A stretch of 64,000 nucleotides of DNA from Oikopleura dioica (taxonomy: Eukaryota > Chordata > Appendicularia > Copelata > Oikopleuridae). How positions within the stretch are numbered: position 1 is the first letter of the stretch; each line of letters opens with the position of its first letter. The notes below the pieces were generated by a model. That model ran no database searches. It saw only the letters and a list, made by a program, of their open reading frames with translations, and was not told the origin of the DNA. A program made the translations under genes and the position numbers. The DNA is taken from assembly GCA_907165135.1 (NCBI GenBank), contig OU015568.1:4410501-4474500 (forward strand), written 5' to 3'. Shown here piece by piece: positions 25,072-37,479 of the stretch.

Positions 25072-28000
25072 CCTCTGCTGAATCTCAACACACCTATGGC
25101 TACAACGGCTACTATTCCGGATACGCTCTTGATGCTTTACCCGTTATTTCAATCGACGACAACGCTCCCTACGATCTCGATGTCGTCAGCAACGCTTCTT
25201 CTCCTTCCTCCTGGAACAAACTCGACTGTCTGACCAACCAGAACAGCCTAGGCTTCGCCGACCGGGCTCGCTTCGGCGAATCGTCGAAGCTTCGCTGGAT
25301 CAATCAGAAACTGTGGAATGTGACTTGGTTCGCCTTTCAGAGCTTCGATGCCGCGAGTGGCACCCTTGTACATAATTCTCAACACACTCGCGTCAACGAA
25401 GACGGATCACTTTCCATCCACGTCGATCTGATCAACCCAGCTGATGCCACAAACGATACTCTTTACTTTGAATGCGTCCTCGAATACATCGGCCATCGAC
25501 GACAAAGTTTGGAGAAAATCATGAAATCGCAGTTTCCCGCTTCGACGCTGAATATGAAAGCGAATGAGCGTCAAACTGGCTGGCTTACTTTGGCAAAAGA
25601 ACTCCCAAGGCAGAACTACAGCAGATCCAGCTGCATCAACGCTCAAGGAAGACGCTATAAATGCCCAAAAACGCGCAAGAAAATCATCTGGCGCTCTCGT
25701 CGCGCGCGTTACAGAATTCGCCGGCCACGATCGCCACCGAAAATAAAATGCTACAACGATATGAAACGAAAACGCGATTCTAAAGACGAGCTTGTCGTTC
25801 TTCCGCAGTTAAAGGAATGCGAAGAGATTTATGAAGAGTCAGCGTTCGTTCTTGATTGCTCGATTGAGGGCCAGAATTACCAGTCGGATGAAGCGATCTG
25901 GTTCATGAATGGAACGAGACTGGAAAAGCAAAAGTTTGGCTTTAAACCTGCGACTCTAGAAAATGGTATTGGTAAGTTTTGATAATGCTTTTGAGAAACA
26001 GAGCTTCTTCCACGGTGGGAGTCCCACACTCTCTCATGATTGATTTCATGAAAGACAATTTAGACGCGTTGGAAATCTTCCTCGTCAACGGTCGCCTCCA
26101 CATCAGCCGTGCCATTTACAATTCCACCGACTTTACTTGTCAACTTCTCGGTCTCGAATCGCTTCCCTTCACTCCAGTTCTCCTTCCTTTCTCTTTTGAT
26201 TCTAGAGAAATGCCCCCGAACGCTCCTACTGATTGTTTCTTTCCTGGAATCCTGGACGCGCACAAACACATTTTTACAACCGAGTCGGAGTCGTTGACCG
26301 CATTTGTCGTTCATAGAATCGAAGCCGGTAATGCGTTCAACTTCGAAGTTCTCTGCCAGCCGGTTGCGTTGACGGAAGAGAACGCGCAGGTCTATTTCTG
26401 GGCAAATAGGTTTGTCAAGAAGTTTTTTTGGCTGCTTTTAATATTTTTAGGGAAATTTTCCTCAATGAAAGTCTACACCAGCAACTCTACGACCCTTGTA
26501 TTGCTCCTTCTTCCCCTTCAGGCTCTGAAAAGATCAGCTACAGAACCATCTACGATCAGGAGAACGGGAACTCTCGCACTTCCCGAATTCACCATTTGCT
26601 ATCGCCAATTTTTCACGATCTCCATTTGCGAAGCCTAAAAGCGGATAACGAAATCATGTTCCGCGAAAACATCTTCGCGAGCTCAAAAGATCGAAGCATT
26701 GACTTCAATCTCGGTATGCGAATAAACTATTTCGGTCAGGCAAGGATGCTTAATTTCCTATCGCAAGCTACTGCTGCTTATGGCTTTCGCTTTATCACAA
26801 ATTTCTCAATTCCAAAATTACTGCTCGGGCTGTTTCATGAAAGAAAATCACCTTGATGTTGCTCTTGTAGTCATTTTTTCTCCACCTATTTCGCATCCTA
26901 TTTTATAGCAAGTTAATTTTGATTACAACGCGCTTGTGCAGATTTTGACGCTTCCGGATGTGCTTATGCAATATCGAACTGTTAAGGAAATGCTACAGTT
27001 TGAGATCGATGGTTTCAGCAGCAAAATGGATCGTTCAAACTGGTCCAAGGAATGATTTTACAATTTTTTCTTTCCTATTTCTACATTCTCGCACATCTTT
27101 AGACTTTGCGACGACTGTTATAGGCCATAAATTGATATCTACTGACGTCTACAAATATCTACAGATATTTGCGGCTCTCTAAAGACATCTTTAGACATTT
27201 ATTGACATCTCTAGACATTTGAAGACATCTGAAGATATCTTATGCGATCTTGAACATTCTGTTACGTCGATTGATCATATTTAAAATCTCTAAAAAGCGA
27301 GCAGAGTACAGCCTCATTGAAGAAGAAACCATCCTTACCTGCCATGTTCAAGGCCAAAATATAGAGAACTGGAGATTTGAATGGCTCCACGATGGAAAAC
27401 CTATACGAAATCGCGAGTTTAGAACAGTTCTTCGAAAAGCAAGGAAAATTACGGATAACCGAGGAACAAATGATGTCGATAAAGCGAGGCAACTTTGCTT
27501 TGTTTTCAACAAGTATGTTGTCTTATCCGATGAAAGGTGATAATTTTTGAATTCAGGGGCGATCAAAGAGGAATCGACGAATGCCTGGAAGAGCAAAAGC
27601 TATTTGGATATTTGCCAGACGAGGCTGTAGAAATCCTGCCCGAATTCGACCCTGAACTTGGCTCCGACGGTGTGAGCACCTCCTTCACCGACATTTGCCG
27701 AGAGTATACGAATTCCGAGAAGAACGAAACTTGCATTCAAATGAAATACAAATACCTCAAACATCGCTATGCAAGGATGGACCTTTACATCACCCCGAAC
27801 AAGGCGCGCGGCAGCTTCCAGTGCCGAGTCACATCAGATCTTGAAGCTGAAGGAAGTGTGATCAAGACCTTTGTCTTTTTCGACTCTTACGACTCTTACT
27901 ACACACCTGCTGCGCTTTCTCTCGTTCATGATTGGCGACCGCGTCCGTCTTTTGGCGCCCCAAGTGTGTTCTCCGCCAAGTTCTCCGACATCTTTACCCA

Positions 28001-31000
28001 CGTTCAACCAATGAAGCTCGTTTGCCAGTTGTATGGAATTGACGAAGCAGACGTTCGGCGATTCGATTATACAGAGCATCATGCGGGTGTGCGAGGCGAT
28101 ATGACGCGAACCAAGGGACACTGGCCCTCATTATTGTGGAAGCAGAACGGGGAACGCTTCCAGCCGGGCGAGGGGAACAGGCTTTATCGCCACCAGGACG
28201 AGAGCTACATATTCCAAGCTGATACGCTCGGAGATCCGACGGGGCGCTTCGGGCGCTGGAACCCCGATCAGATTTGGGAAACGGACGAGTCAATGGCGCA
28301 CCTCGCAAAACGCATCAAAAATACGGATAAAGCCACGATCATGTCGGAACTCCTGATCTACGACTTTAGCCACGGCGACGAAGGAAGTTATTCCTGCGAG
28401 TTTGACCTTGCCAAGGCGCGTCTGAACACTCCAAATGCGATGAATCGAGGAAAAATGGAAAGCTTCGCTCTTATGATTGAAAGCGTCGAACCGAGCAACA
28501 CTCAGTTGAAAGAAAAAGTAGGCGTTAAGATCACTTGGTCCGTGCCGTTTGAAGTTTGCGACGGGCAACGAGCAGACGACTGTAATGAGAATATTATGGT
28601 TCGAAAAGAACATCGACAAGCAGCAAAAGAAGCGTCGTTTTTCTGGGAAAGCTTTGATAGATCTGAAACGCGGTTCGCGATCATGCTTTATCCAAGACGG
28701 AGATTTCGGAACGCTGCTTTCACTCCTCCGGAAGGGCAAAACCCGACGCTACAAATTGATATCGCCAGCAAGACCGGCGAAAATGACCCAATTTATGAGC
28801 GCGTGTTGGATCCTGAAAACACTCTGTTGGGCCATCATGATTGCGATCTTGACAATATCCGATGCTTCGTTGATCCGAAGTTTATCTGGTCGAAATGTGA
28901 AGAACTTATAGATATTCTAGAGCGATTGGAGTGTGATCGATATCGGCGAGCGCTCAGGACAAGGATCGTCTGCAGCTGTACTTTCAGAGATCCTTCGAAT
29001 TTGAGTGAACGGGACTTCGGCAGACGCGGGCGATTCGAATACGGAGTCGATTACGAGGTCCAGGTCCGAATGAAGACCGGCAAATTCAGTCAATCCACCG
29101 GCTTCGACTTCAGTGAATACCTCGTCGCGCACAATCGGCCGATCGTGCGCGTTCCTGTTCCAAAAGACTCGGACGATTTTGACCACTTCAGTCCTGCTAG
29201 AATCAACCGCGAGGAATCAAACGTCCTCATCGACGGCATCGCAAGAATTCGTTGGGACTACACTTTCGAACATCCGGAGAGCTTCTTCAATAAGCAGAAA
29301 TTCCAACCAATGATCAGTTCTCAAACACTCGTCTGGGGAACCCTCTCTCAGCACCTCAAAGTCCGCCAAATCCTCTCCCCTGAATTACGAATTGTCGACA
29401 TCGGCCCTTTCAGCCCCTGGGAGAATTTCACTTACGTGGTTCATCTCGAGACAACGTTTGTTTCGGACCCAGAAGTGATCAAAAAGTCGCAGAACTTCTT
29501 CGTAAATGGCGATAATTTGAACAGATTCGATCGCTGTCAGGATTCGCGTCGAGGAGCTCCTGTCCGCGACCTCTGGTCATCCCTTGATTCTGATTTCTCT
29601 TCCCTGACCGTTAATTACCGCTTTCCAACGCTAAACAGAAACGAGTACGCGAATGTAGAAGTCTTCACGACCAATTTTACCCAGCTGGCGCAAGTCAATC
29701 CAGGGAGAATTGAAACAGAAACAGATAGAACTAGCCTTCGCGTTTGCGATGTTGCCTACTCTCCGAAGCCGTTGGCGCTAGAAATGAGCCTGCAGAAGCC
29801 AATGAGTCGTTCCTTCGCCGTGGCGATGGACATCTATGACTTCAAGAAGATCAAGTCACAGCCAGCGCATAATATTTTGGTAAATGAAAAAGAGGGGTTA
29901 TTCGCAGCGAATATTCTTCCCAAATGCGACATTTTGCTCACCACGCCCAACGAAGAGCCGTCTGAATTGCAGGAATTGACCTGGATCTGCCCGAATCACA
30001 CGAACATCGCCTTTTTCGGCAATAGCGAGCATCAGAAACAGCGAATTTTGACTAGTTCAAAAAGTAGAAAACGTTCTTCGGCGTGGAAGCCTACAGACGA
30101 ACTCTCCTTCATTCAGCAACTAAAGAATCTTGATTATCTTCAATATCTTCTTTTCGAGCTTCGATGGTCCTTCAAGAGCGAGCACGGCGACTGGAAATAC
30201 ACGCAAATTCCCTTCGAGAAGGTGGTAAATCTGGACAATGGAAAACTCAAAAATGTCCTTGGAACCATTTCCGATCCGTTCAAATACAAATGGGAAAAAC
30301 CCCAGCCGCCTAAATCGTCAAAACCAACTTGTGACAAGACAGTCGTCGGAATAAGAATGATCCTCAGAAACTCTCGTAAGATTAACTCATTCAGCTTTCA
30401 ATTATTCATGTTTTTAGAAAATAGCGGGGAATTTATCACATCGAATTTTTCAAACGAAGTCAGTTTTGCGGCTCAAGATGAAGACAATCTGACCCCTCTT
30501 TCGGCGGTCGTCATTTACCACGGAACAAATCACATGATCCAGGTAAATCATCGCTCTCATTCATTTCTCATCTTCATTATTTCAGGTTTTGCCGGATACA
30601 GCGCCGCAGCAGTACTGTAGCCAGGAGACGTATTTGCAAATCATGGTCAAGAAAGTTGACGAGAAGTTGCGGGATGGAGAAAATAACGCTACGGAGTGGA
30701 TCGGCTGCTCTCTTTTATCAAGCGACACAGCAAGCAACAGTAAGTCAACCAAGGAATCATCCTTTTCTTAGTCCGTTTTTATTCAGATCTGATTTCCATT
30801 TCCAAAATGTACAACAAACAAGGAATCCCAAAAACCGTCAAGGAGATCATGGCTAACTCGAGCGACTGCGCGCTCTACAAGTTCAAAACGCGCAAGGCCG
30901 TCAAGAACAACAAATTGCGCCCAAATCGGCAAAAGATCGACCGGGAACGATGTCTTAGTCCAGATGAATTCGAAAAGTCGTCCGATTGGACAAGCTGGAA

Positions 31001-31964
31001 AACGATGCACAATTCAGATTGTGCTCAGCCGACGCCCGCGCCGATTCCGCAGATAAATGCTACAAGGAAGGGTTCCATCATAACAACGATTGTTGTGTAT
31101 TTGTTAAGAGATATTTCTTTTTGAACCCAAAAAAGTGCGAAAAAGAGCGAGCAAGAGAAAGAGCCGGAGTGCGACTTCAAGTTCAAGGGCTCTTGTCTCA
31201 ACCCGCGAATAGTGCTTGCCGTCTTCATAGTCCTGGTCCTCCTTATCATTCTCATCCTCGTTTCAATTTACGTCTGTCTCTGTAAAAAGTATTTCTCCCA
31301 ACGCCGCGATCAAATGAACGATCAGGGAACTGGCCAATATCCCGCTAATCAGCTTCACGATGGTACCATTACTGCCAAGGTACATTCTCTCTCAACCGTT
31401 ACTCTTCATCATTCCTTCCCTAGCCCTTTAAAGACGATAACTGCTCGCGACAAGACGAAAACCTCCCGCTCATGTCTCTCCCTCAAGATTCTCGATTTGC
31501 TACTGAAATTTGTCCTGACACGCCGCTCCTCGGTCACGAGAGTCCAACACAGCTCCAAGACTCTGATTTGGAGAAACGAGAAAGCTCCACTTTTCCGTCC
31601 AGACCTTCTACGCCTTCGGAAAAAGAGGTTAGCTTCGTTTCTTTCTTTGAATTCTCGAAATCGTCCTTTTCAGACTTCTCTTCGGCTCCAGCATTCAACA
31701 GAATTGGTCGCTTTGGCCACTAGCGTCGGAGAATCGCTTCCCTCTTCTCACAATAGTCTCAGTAACGGCGAGTCCTGCTGCTCGTCAAGCAGCCTGGACG
31801 AGATTGCAAAAGTAAAAACAAACATTCGATTGTTTGAGCAAAAAAACGAAACAAGTTCAAGCAACAAAAACCCCTCCTCCGCAGTTCAAGAGATGTACCC
31901 GCGCATTTTACAAAGCTCGCTGCTTGGCGATAATGCCGACAATCGCCACCACTGTCCAGGCTAA
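25072..31964 (+). CDS. Large Ig-type single-pass receptor (~2000 residues), 5' end not located
   Basis: Twelve exons (25072-25971, 26064-26409, 26451-26739, 26909-27049, 27298-27512, 27557-30375, 30418-30542, 30586-30739, 30787-31066, 31136-31379, 31424-31627, 31674-31964) total 2002 codons in one frame. Ig-like signatures recur: FVLDCSIEG...AIWFMNGTRL, TILTCHVQG...FEWLHDGKPI, GDEGSYSCEF and STDFTCQLLG. The single 2.8-kb exon 27557-30375 is a long Cys-containing ectodomain with possible fibronectin-III-like parts. A transmembrane segment (VLAVFIVLVLLIILILVSIYVCLCKK) lies at about residue 1790. A roughly 200-residue Ser-rich tail follows. Two introns need GA donors (after 27049 and 31066) and one uses the GC consensus CAG/GCAAGG (after 26739). 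The ligand and family are not recognised. Confidence 0.75.
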
Positions 31965-33190
31965 CAGGAAACGCGGCTATATTCAGCTCTGGAATCGCGA
32001 AATATGTCTAAAACAACATCCATTGTATAGCCGAAAAAAGCGTTTCATCCTTGCCTTGACCCGATTATCTCATCGCTACAAATTCTTGACCAAAAATCCA
32101 GCTTCTCTCCGACTGAAAGAAAAAATAAGAAAACAGCACGCTCAAGAAAACCGCTTTTGGGCCGCTCAAGACTTGAGCTGCTGTGAAACATAATATTTTT
32201 TATTCTCCTTTTTGTTCAATTATTTTCAATTTCGAGCTTGATGTGAAGTGACCTACCTGATACCTCCTTTTTCGAACGTACAACGACGACGTATTTTTTA
32301 TAAATCTTTGCTTTATTTTTTCTCCAAAGCATCTTATGCTTATCGAAATTCTAGCGCCCCTGTCCAATCTTGCCAAAATCATTTTACGCATTTGCTGATT
32401 TTTGGGGTGCTGATTTATCGATTTCGATTTTTTGAGAAAAGAAAAACAAGAACTTTATTAACTTTTGTCTTTATTTCTCTCCTTTACCTCAATAATGAGT
32501 GCTCTTCGATCGTTGATCCCCTGTCTGGCAGACAGTCTCGCCGACTCCAGACAATGTCGAGCAATCAAGATCACTTTTTGATACGCTGTATGTACCTCAA
32601 GAATTTCCGATAGCTTCCCTTTGGCAGATCTATTCCCTGTTTTTTCTCTTATCCAGCTACAGTATTATCTAACTGTAACACTTTGCTAGTGCTGACCCTA
32701 AAAAGAAGATCCCCCTTTTTCACCCCGCAGCTCCCTTTTTGCCACAGCTCTAAGCTCGCTCAAAGACCCCAAACTTTCACTAAAAGATAAATCTAAGAAA
32801 GGAAAAGATAATTTTATATTTATGATCACGTGACTACCTCCAATGCTCCACCTGTGCTAGGCCTCTTTTTGGCCCCTATTCTCCTTCTCCATCTCTCTCT
32901 TTCTCTCCTTTATTCAAGGACTCTTGATTCAGCTTCAAATTTGAGGCTCATCAAGGGACTCTTGATTTCTCCAGTATATAAATTGATATCTATTACTAAT
33001 TATTAATATTTATTTTTTACTGCTACACTCATCCAATCTTTCTCAGGTTATCAACTAGAAATCATGATTTTCGGTCAAGATAGTCGCCAGATTATTTGAG
33101 AATCGACAATTATAAGCCGATTTTCGATATTTTATCAACTATCTTGGCGGATTATTTATGATTTTTTGCCGATAATCTTGGTAAAAAAGG
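31965..33190. other. Intergenic/3' UTR region
   Basis: An alternative frame continues to 32193 past the receptor stop and may be 3' UTR or an alternative tail. The rest to 33190 is AT-rich with no supported gene. Confidence 0.4.
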
Positions 33191-33433
33191 ATGATTGCAA
33201 ATGTGAACCAATTGGTTTCTCCTTCGTTTACTTTTTTTGTTCAAAATTGCTTATTCTTTCTTGCTATTTTTCTCTCTGCATCCGTACATGTTCAAGCTCT
33301 CCTCAAGTTCACTACCTTATTCAATTTATTTAATAAATTCATCGAAACCGTCACCGACCCTTCAAGCAACATTTACAGTAAGGCAGCTGGCAAAATCGCA
33401 GGCTTTGCATATTTCGCACCATTAGTCGGTTAA
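33191..33433 (+). CDS. Small putative secreted/membrane protein
   Basis: An 80-residue frame has a hydrophobic N-terminal stretch (NCLFFLAIFLSASVHV) followed by LLKFTTLFNLFNKFIETVTD and a Gly/Ala-rich end. The hydrophobic region could be a signal peptide or anchor. No homologous pattern was recognised and there are no introns. Support is limited to the intact frame and a downstream TATAAAA/AATAAA-like signal. Confidence 0.3.
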   Translation: MIANVNQLVSPSFTFFVQNCLFFLAIFLSASVHVQALLKFTTLFNLFNKFIETVTDPSSNIYSKAAGKIAGFAYFAPLVG

Positions 33434-33668
33434 ACCTCTTCTAAAACATTCATTAACCTTGAGCCTTTTTCTTTATAAAAATCGCAGCCATTTAATTATG
33501 AATCTGTCATTTGCTTGTAAAATGAAAGCAGCTTGATCAAACGATTCCTCCGAAGAGCTGAAAAGCGTTCCATAAACGCGGAGAAAAAATAAATGTTTAG
33601 GCTTTTTTATGTCAGAAATACGAGCGATGATCAGAGGGGCAAAGAGTAAGAGTCGTCAATAATAGGGC

Positions 33669-33757
33669 TAGGCAGACTGTGCAGAAAGAACCTGAGTAAT
33701 GGTTGTGAGGGATCTTTCGAAACCCTGACTCAGGTTTTCTTCGCAAGCCTAGGCTCG
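33669..33757. mobile_element. AP-1-palindrome MITE copy
   Basis: It begins GGGCTAGGCAGACTGTGCAG and ends CGCAAGCCTAGGCTCG. The inner arms are AACCTGAGTA (mutated) and CCCTGACTCAGGTTTTC. It corresponds in structure to the sulfotransferase intron element. No clear target duplication remains. Confidence 0.65.
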
Positions 33758-33829
33758 ATATTTTTGATCGGAAAGTTCAAACAATTCTTAAGCTGGATTC
33801 GCAAAAACCAATTGAAACGAACCACGAGC

Positions 33830-35066
33830 ATGACTTCCTTCAGCAGCAGCAAGGTAGCTTTCACTTTGATCCTTCTATCAGAATTTATCTTGACTGTATA
33901 TTCAGCAATTATCCCTGAAAGCTGCTTATTCGTACAGGCGTCAAAGGAATCGGCCTGTTCATCGTTATTTTTTTGTGTTTTGCTTTTCTCCATTCTGGTG
34001 GTTTTTAATTAGCTGCATATTCGATGCGCATAACAAAGGGCTGATACTTTCACTTCTATAGACAAGAAACGAAAGGCAGACATTTTCAATTATCATTTTC
34101 CCACTGAGCCTTGCGCCACTGAATTCATTCATACTAATAAGTTGCTATACTTTCAGCCAAGTCCGCCAAATCATCGAAATATTGATCATTTTTTTGTCCA
34201 GGGTGTTTTATATACAAATTAATTTAATTTTCACATGATGAAATTGGAGAGAAATCGGCACTCGCAGGGACTTGTTGAGCTGAAGTTTTGACAATTCGAT
34301 TTCGAATCAGTAGAAAACGGGAAGTAAAAGAGTATCTGCGTGGCTAGGGAGAGAAGCGACTCAGTCCGGTTAAAAAGTTCTAATTTGAGCACTCGAGAAC
34401 AAAGTAGAAGAGAACTTCATCCCTTCATTAGGCCCTGGATTTGCTCGGCGATTATCGGAATCACTTTTATACTCGGTAAAAATGTCTACTTTTCACCAAA
34501 ATTAACAGTTTCAGCCGCTTTCTTGTGCACAGAAGCATTCAATAACGCTGGATTGATTCCGAAAAAGCCAATTTTATACGCACTCAGTGGAGTTTTCTTT
34601 CTAATTGCAATTATTGGACTGTTCTTTTCGATCCAGTTTTTAGTCAAGCACGGCGGGGTAGGTTGAAAATGAAGAGTTAATCAGCGCTTTCAAAGTCGAA
34701 TTAATCATTTTCTTTGATTTTAGGGCGATCACTTACCGTCAATCGACTCAAAAATGTCCTTGTCTTCGATTTCTAGGGCGATTTTTATCGACGAAGAGGC
34801 CAGCAAAGCATCTCAAAGAATCAAGGTCAGGCTTCTCAAAAAAGTCATTGTTCTCGAATCAAATTCAGTTCGAGGCACCGGAGGATCACATTATTCTTGA
34901 AGACAGCCAATCTTCCATGCCATCGCCATATTTTCAAATGCCCTTTCGAGAACGACTTGCGATCGAGGAGTTTATCAAGCGATCTGCGGCGGAGGATCCT
35001 TGTGTTGATAATGCGAGAACTGTTCCGAATTGTAAATTTTGCTTGAAAAACTGTAAAGAAATTTAA
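33830..35066 (+). CDS. Multi-pass membrane protein
   Basis: Exons 33830-33997, 34062-34202, 34331-34657, 34724-34825 and 34869-35066 sum to exactly 312 codons, all phase 0. Hydrophobic segments include VAFTLILLSEFILTVYSAII, SLFFCVLLFSIL, FSIIIFPLSLAPLNSFILI, IIEILIIFL, WICSAIIGITFILG and LSGVFFLIAIIGLFFSIQFL. A soluble, acidic tail follows with a terminal Cys-containing stretch (NCKFCLKNCKEI). Five to seven membrane passes are possible. It may be a highly diverged receptor or transporter; no family motif was seen. Tail to tail with the GH79 gene, 51 bp away. Confidence 0.55.
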
Positions 35067-35117
35067 TCAGGTTTTTTGTGGCTGAGTGTTTTTGCTTATT
35101 TATTCAGCAGATAAAAC

Positions 35118-36953
35118 CTATTTCTTGTTCGAAGTTGCTTGAGTGATAAAAACATAGGAGTGTCCGGAGATTTCTAGTTTTTCATCGCCAACTAGTTCTG
35201 CGTAGTCGGCAATATTGAATCGTAGCGCGCCGGGTTTGAACTGTGCTTCGATTCCGTTGATCATTACCGTTGACGATTGCAGATTCGGAGAAGTTAGATG
35301 GTACTTTGTCGCGGATTTGAAGTCCTCGAATTCCTGGAAAATTGAAGATCAGGAAGAAACAGATGAATACTTACGTCGCAATAAAACAAGATTGGCTCGT
35401 GACTGTAATTGATGACGAGGAGTGTTTTCTGGAGCTTTCCATTTATCGTTTCCGTCTCGGCGAAATATTGATGTGTCGAGTTGCCCTTATCGTTCCAAGC
35501 TTGAAGTTTTTAGTTCACAAAGCTCATCTTGTTTCCCTACCTTTATAGATTTTTCCGACCATCAGTTCTTTGAAAAGTAAGGCGCCATAAAAATCTGGAT
35601 TCACCAACATTTTCTTTGAATTAGAATCGACTTGAAGTAGTCCATAATTTCCACCAACAAAAGTTTGTCGACAAAAAGCTTTGTGGCCACTTTCGGCCAT
35701 CACCGCCATCCAATCAACGTACCAAAAGGCGGACATGAATCGGTTTGTGACGGTATTCCGGCCAGAGTTGTATGCTCCGCCGGTTTCGCCCATCCACACG
35801 CCTAAGGGCAAATTATCGAAACTGCTCGCTTGGCTGAAATTAAAGGTTAGGTTAGGTTAAGGATTTCGAGCAAACTTGGCAAGATGATAAATTTTTGAGT
35901 TAAAGTTCTCGTCCATAATTTCTTCATCAACCTTGTCACTTGACCCCGCTCCTAGCGGATAAGAATGATAAGTAAAAGCATCAAGTTGGAAGGTCGGATC
36001 TTTGATTTTCATTTTCGCGAGAAACTCCTTCACCCAAGCGATGTCAAGCGCCGTATCCACGCCAAAGACTTTCGGGCGATCAATCGACGAAAAAAACGAT
36101 TCTTTGAGCACTCGCCAGAGCTCTGCAAAAGTATCGACTCCTTCGTCAACAGTCAACTTTGCCTCGATTCCATATTGTCCATAGATTTCGTTTCCGAGTT
36201 CGAACGCAAAGATATTTTTCATGTATCCCTCTTCTATCCAATCCTCAAGCATGTGATGAAATTGTGTTGAGTTCCAGTCGCCTGTCCAGTTTGTAGAACC
36301 GGTTTGAGTTCTTCCCTCCATTGCGTTCACTCCCCAGAGTACTTTGAAGTTGACGCTGTTGACGAAATTGAAGAAGGTTTTTGCGCGACCTTTTGAGAAA
36401 CAGCCATCGCCGAAACCACTGTGTCGTCCTGGTTCGGGACTGATTGGATAGGGTTTGCTGAATGGAATCATATCATCCGGCGGATTTTAAAATGCTTACC
36501 AATGTTGCTCTGAAACTGACATATTGTAGCGAATATGATCTTGAAGCGTTCCACCAACTCGTAGAAACGCATAAGAATCCCCGAAAGCGAGCGAGCCGCT
36601 TGTCTCAGAATATCATCACCAAAATCAAGCGCATTCATTCCAGCTCCTGTCCAACTGCAATTTCCATAGTCGCATTTCGAGTCCGGCCACCAGTCAAGAT
36701 TGACGCAAACATAAGGATGCTCGAGTCCAATATTGTTCAAAACAGTACTTTTTAAATCTCAGAAATTCATATTTCCATAATTTTTCTACCTTTTATCAAT
36801 CTTTATTCGCATTTCTCTTTTGGCCGAGGCTCTTATCACATTTGCTGTAATTGTACTAAAAGCAACAATAGTAAAAACGATAAACCAGCCATGTTTTTCT
36901 ACAAGAGCCTTTGGTGAGCCACATTTTTGAATTGAAAAGGGGCTTGAATGCAT
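35118..36953 (-). CDS. GH79 glycosidase, heparanase/beta-glucuronidase-like
   Basis: Six GT-AG exons (36953-36790, 36747-36500, 36457-35876, 35833-35541, 35499-35375, 35333-35118) total 1628 bases, one short of 543 codons. An N-terminal signal anchor (HGWFIVFTIVAFSTITANVI) precedes VCVNLDWWPDSKCDYGNCSW, VGGTLQDHIRY, LWGVNAM, the acid/base motif FELGNE and the nucleophile motif WMGETGGAYNSG. LDWWP..KCDYG..SW and GG(T/S)LQD are typical of plant-type GH79 heparanase-like enzymes, which cut glucuronic-acid-containing glycans. A frame change falls at a run of four Gs in coding sense (36579-36582) between RSLSG and SYAFLRVGGT; one more G would restore the frame, so a sequencing error is likely. Secreted or type II membrane location. 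Confidence 0.85.
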
Positions 36954-37134
36954 TTTTGAACACATAAGATATGTTTTTTCGCGAACGGGGGAGATAGTAA
37001 AACTTGACCTATTCGAGTCTTTTGGTTATCGATATTTTTTCTTAGTTCTTTTAAATTTTCTCCCTTTGATAACGATTGAAATGCAAATTTATTAAGCAGT
37101 TATGATTTTAGTTAAGTTTGACTGAGGCTTTTTA

Positions 37135-37314
37135 TTATTCCCTTTTTTCTGAAATTTTCCTTTTGTTCACATAAATTTCAAACGCTCCGATAGACCTAGT
37201 AAACCACCAGATCAGAAAACCTATCAAAGACGCCACCATCAATCCAAGCAAAAAGTAGCGAAATCTCTTGCTCTCAAATGCGAGGAAACAGATGCAGAGG
37301 AGGAGGTCCTCCAT
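37135..37314 (-). CDS. Small membrane protein (59 residues)
   Basis: A single exon begins MEDLLLCICFLAFESKRFRY. A hydrophobic segment (FLLGLMVASLIGFLIWWF) and a basic, Lys-rich tail follow. It is too short for most gene finders, but the composition (aromatic-flanked membrane helix, positive tail) is protein-like. It lies between the divergent GH79 and SET genes. Function unknown. Confidence 0.4.
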   Translation of the reverse strand: MEDLLLCICFLAFESKRFRYFLLGLMVASLIGFLIWWFTRSIGAFEIYVNKRKISEKRE

Positions 37315-37479
37315 TTTTATACGATAATTCGTTTGAGGAACAATATTTGGGATGCTATAAAAACGCCACCGAGGGCGAGGAAAAGGTCGAACGGATTAAG
37401 TTTACCTTTTCTTAGAGAAAATTGAGTTTAAACATCAAGATTCTTGATTCAAGAAAATTGATTCTTCCGGTCATTTTCT

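Noticed and set aside
35850-35865. Short AACCTAACCTAACC run as an internal telomere
   Set aside because: Only about three units inside a heparanase-like gene intron; a chance polypyrimidine tract before the acceptor is enough.
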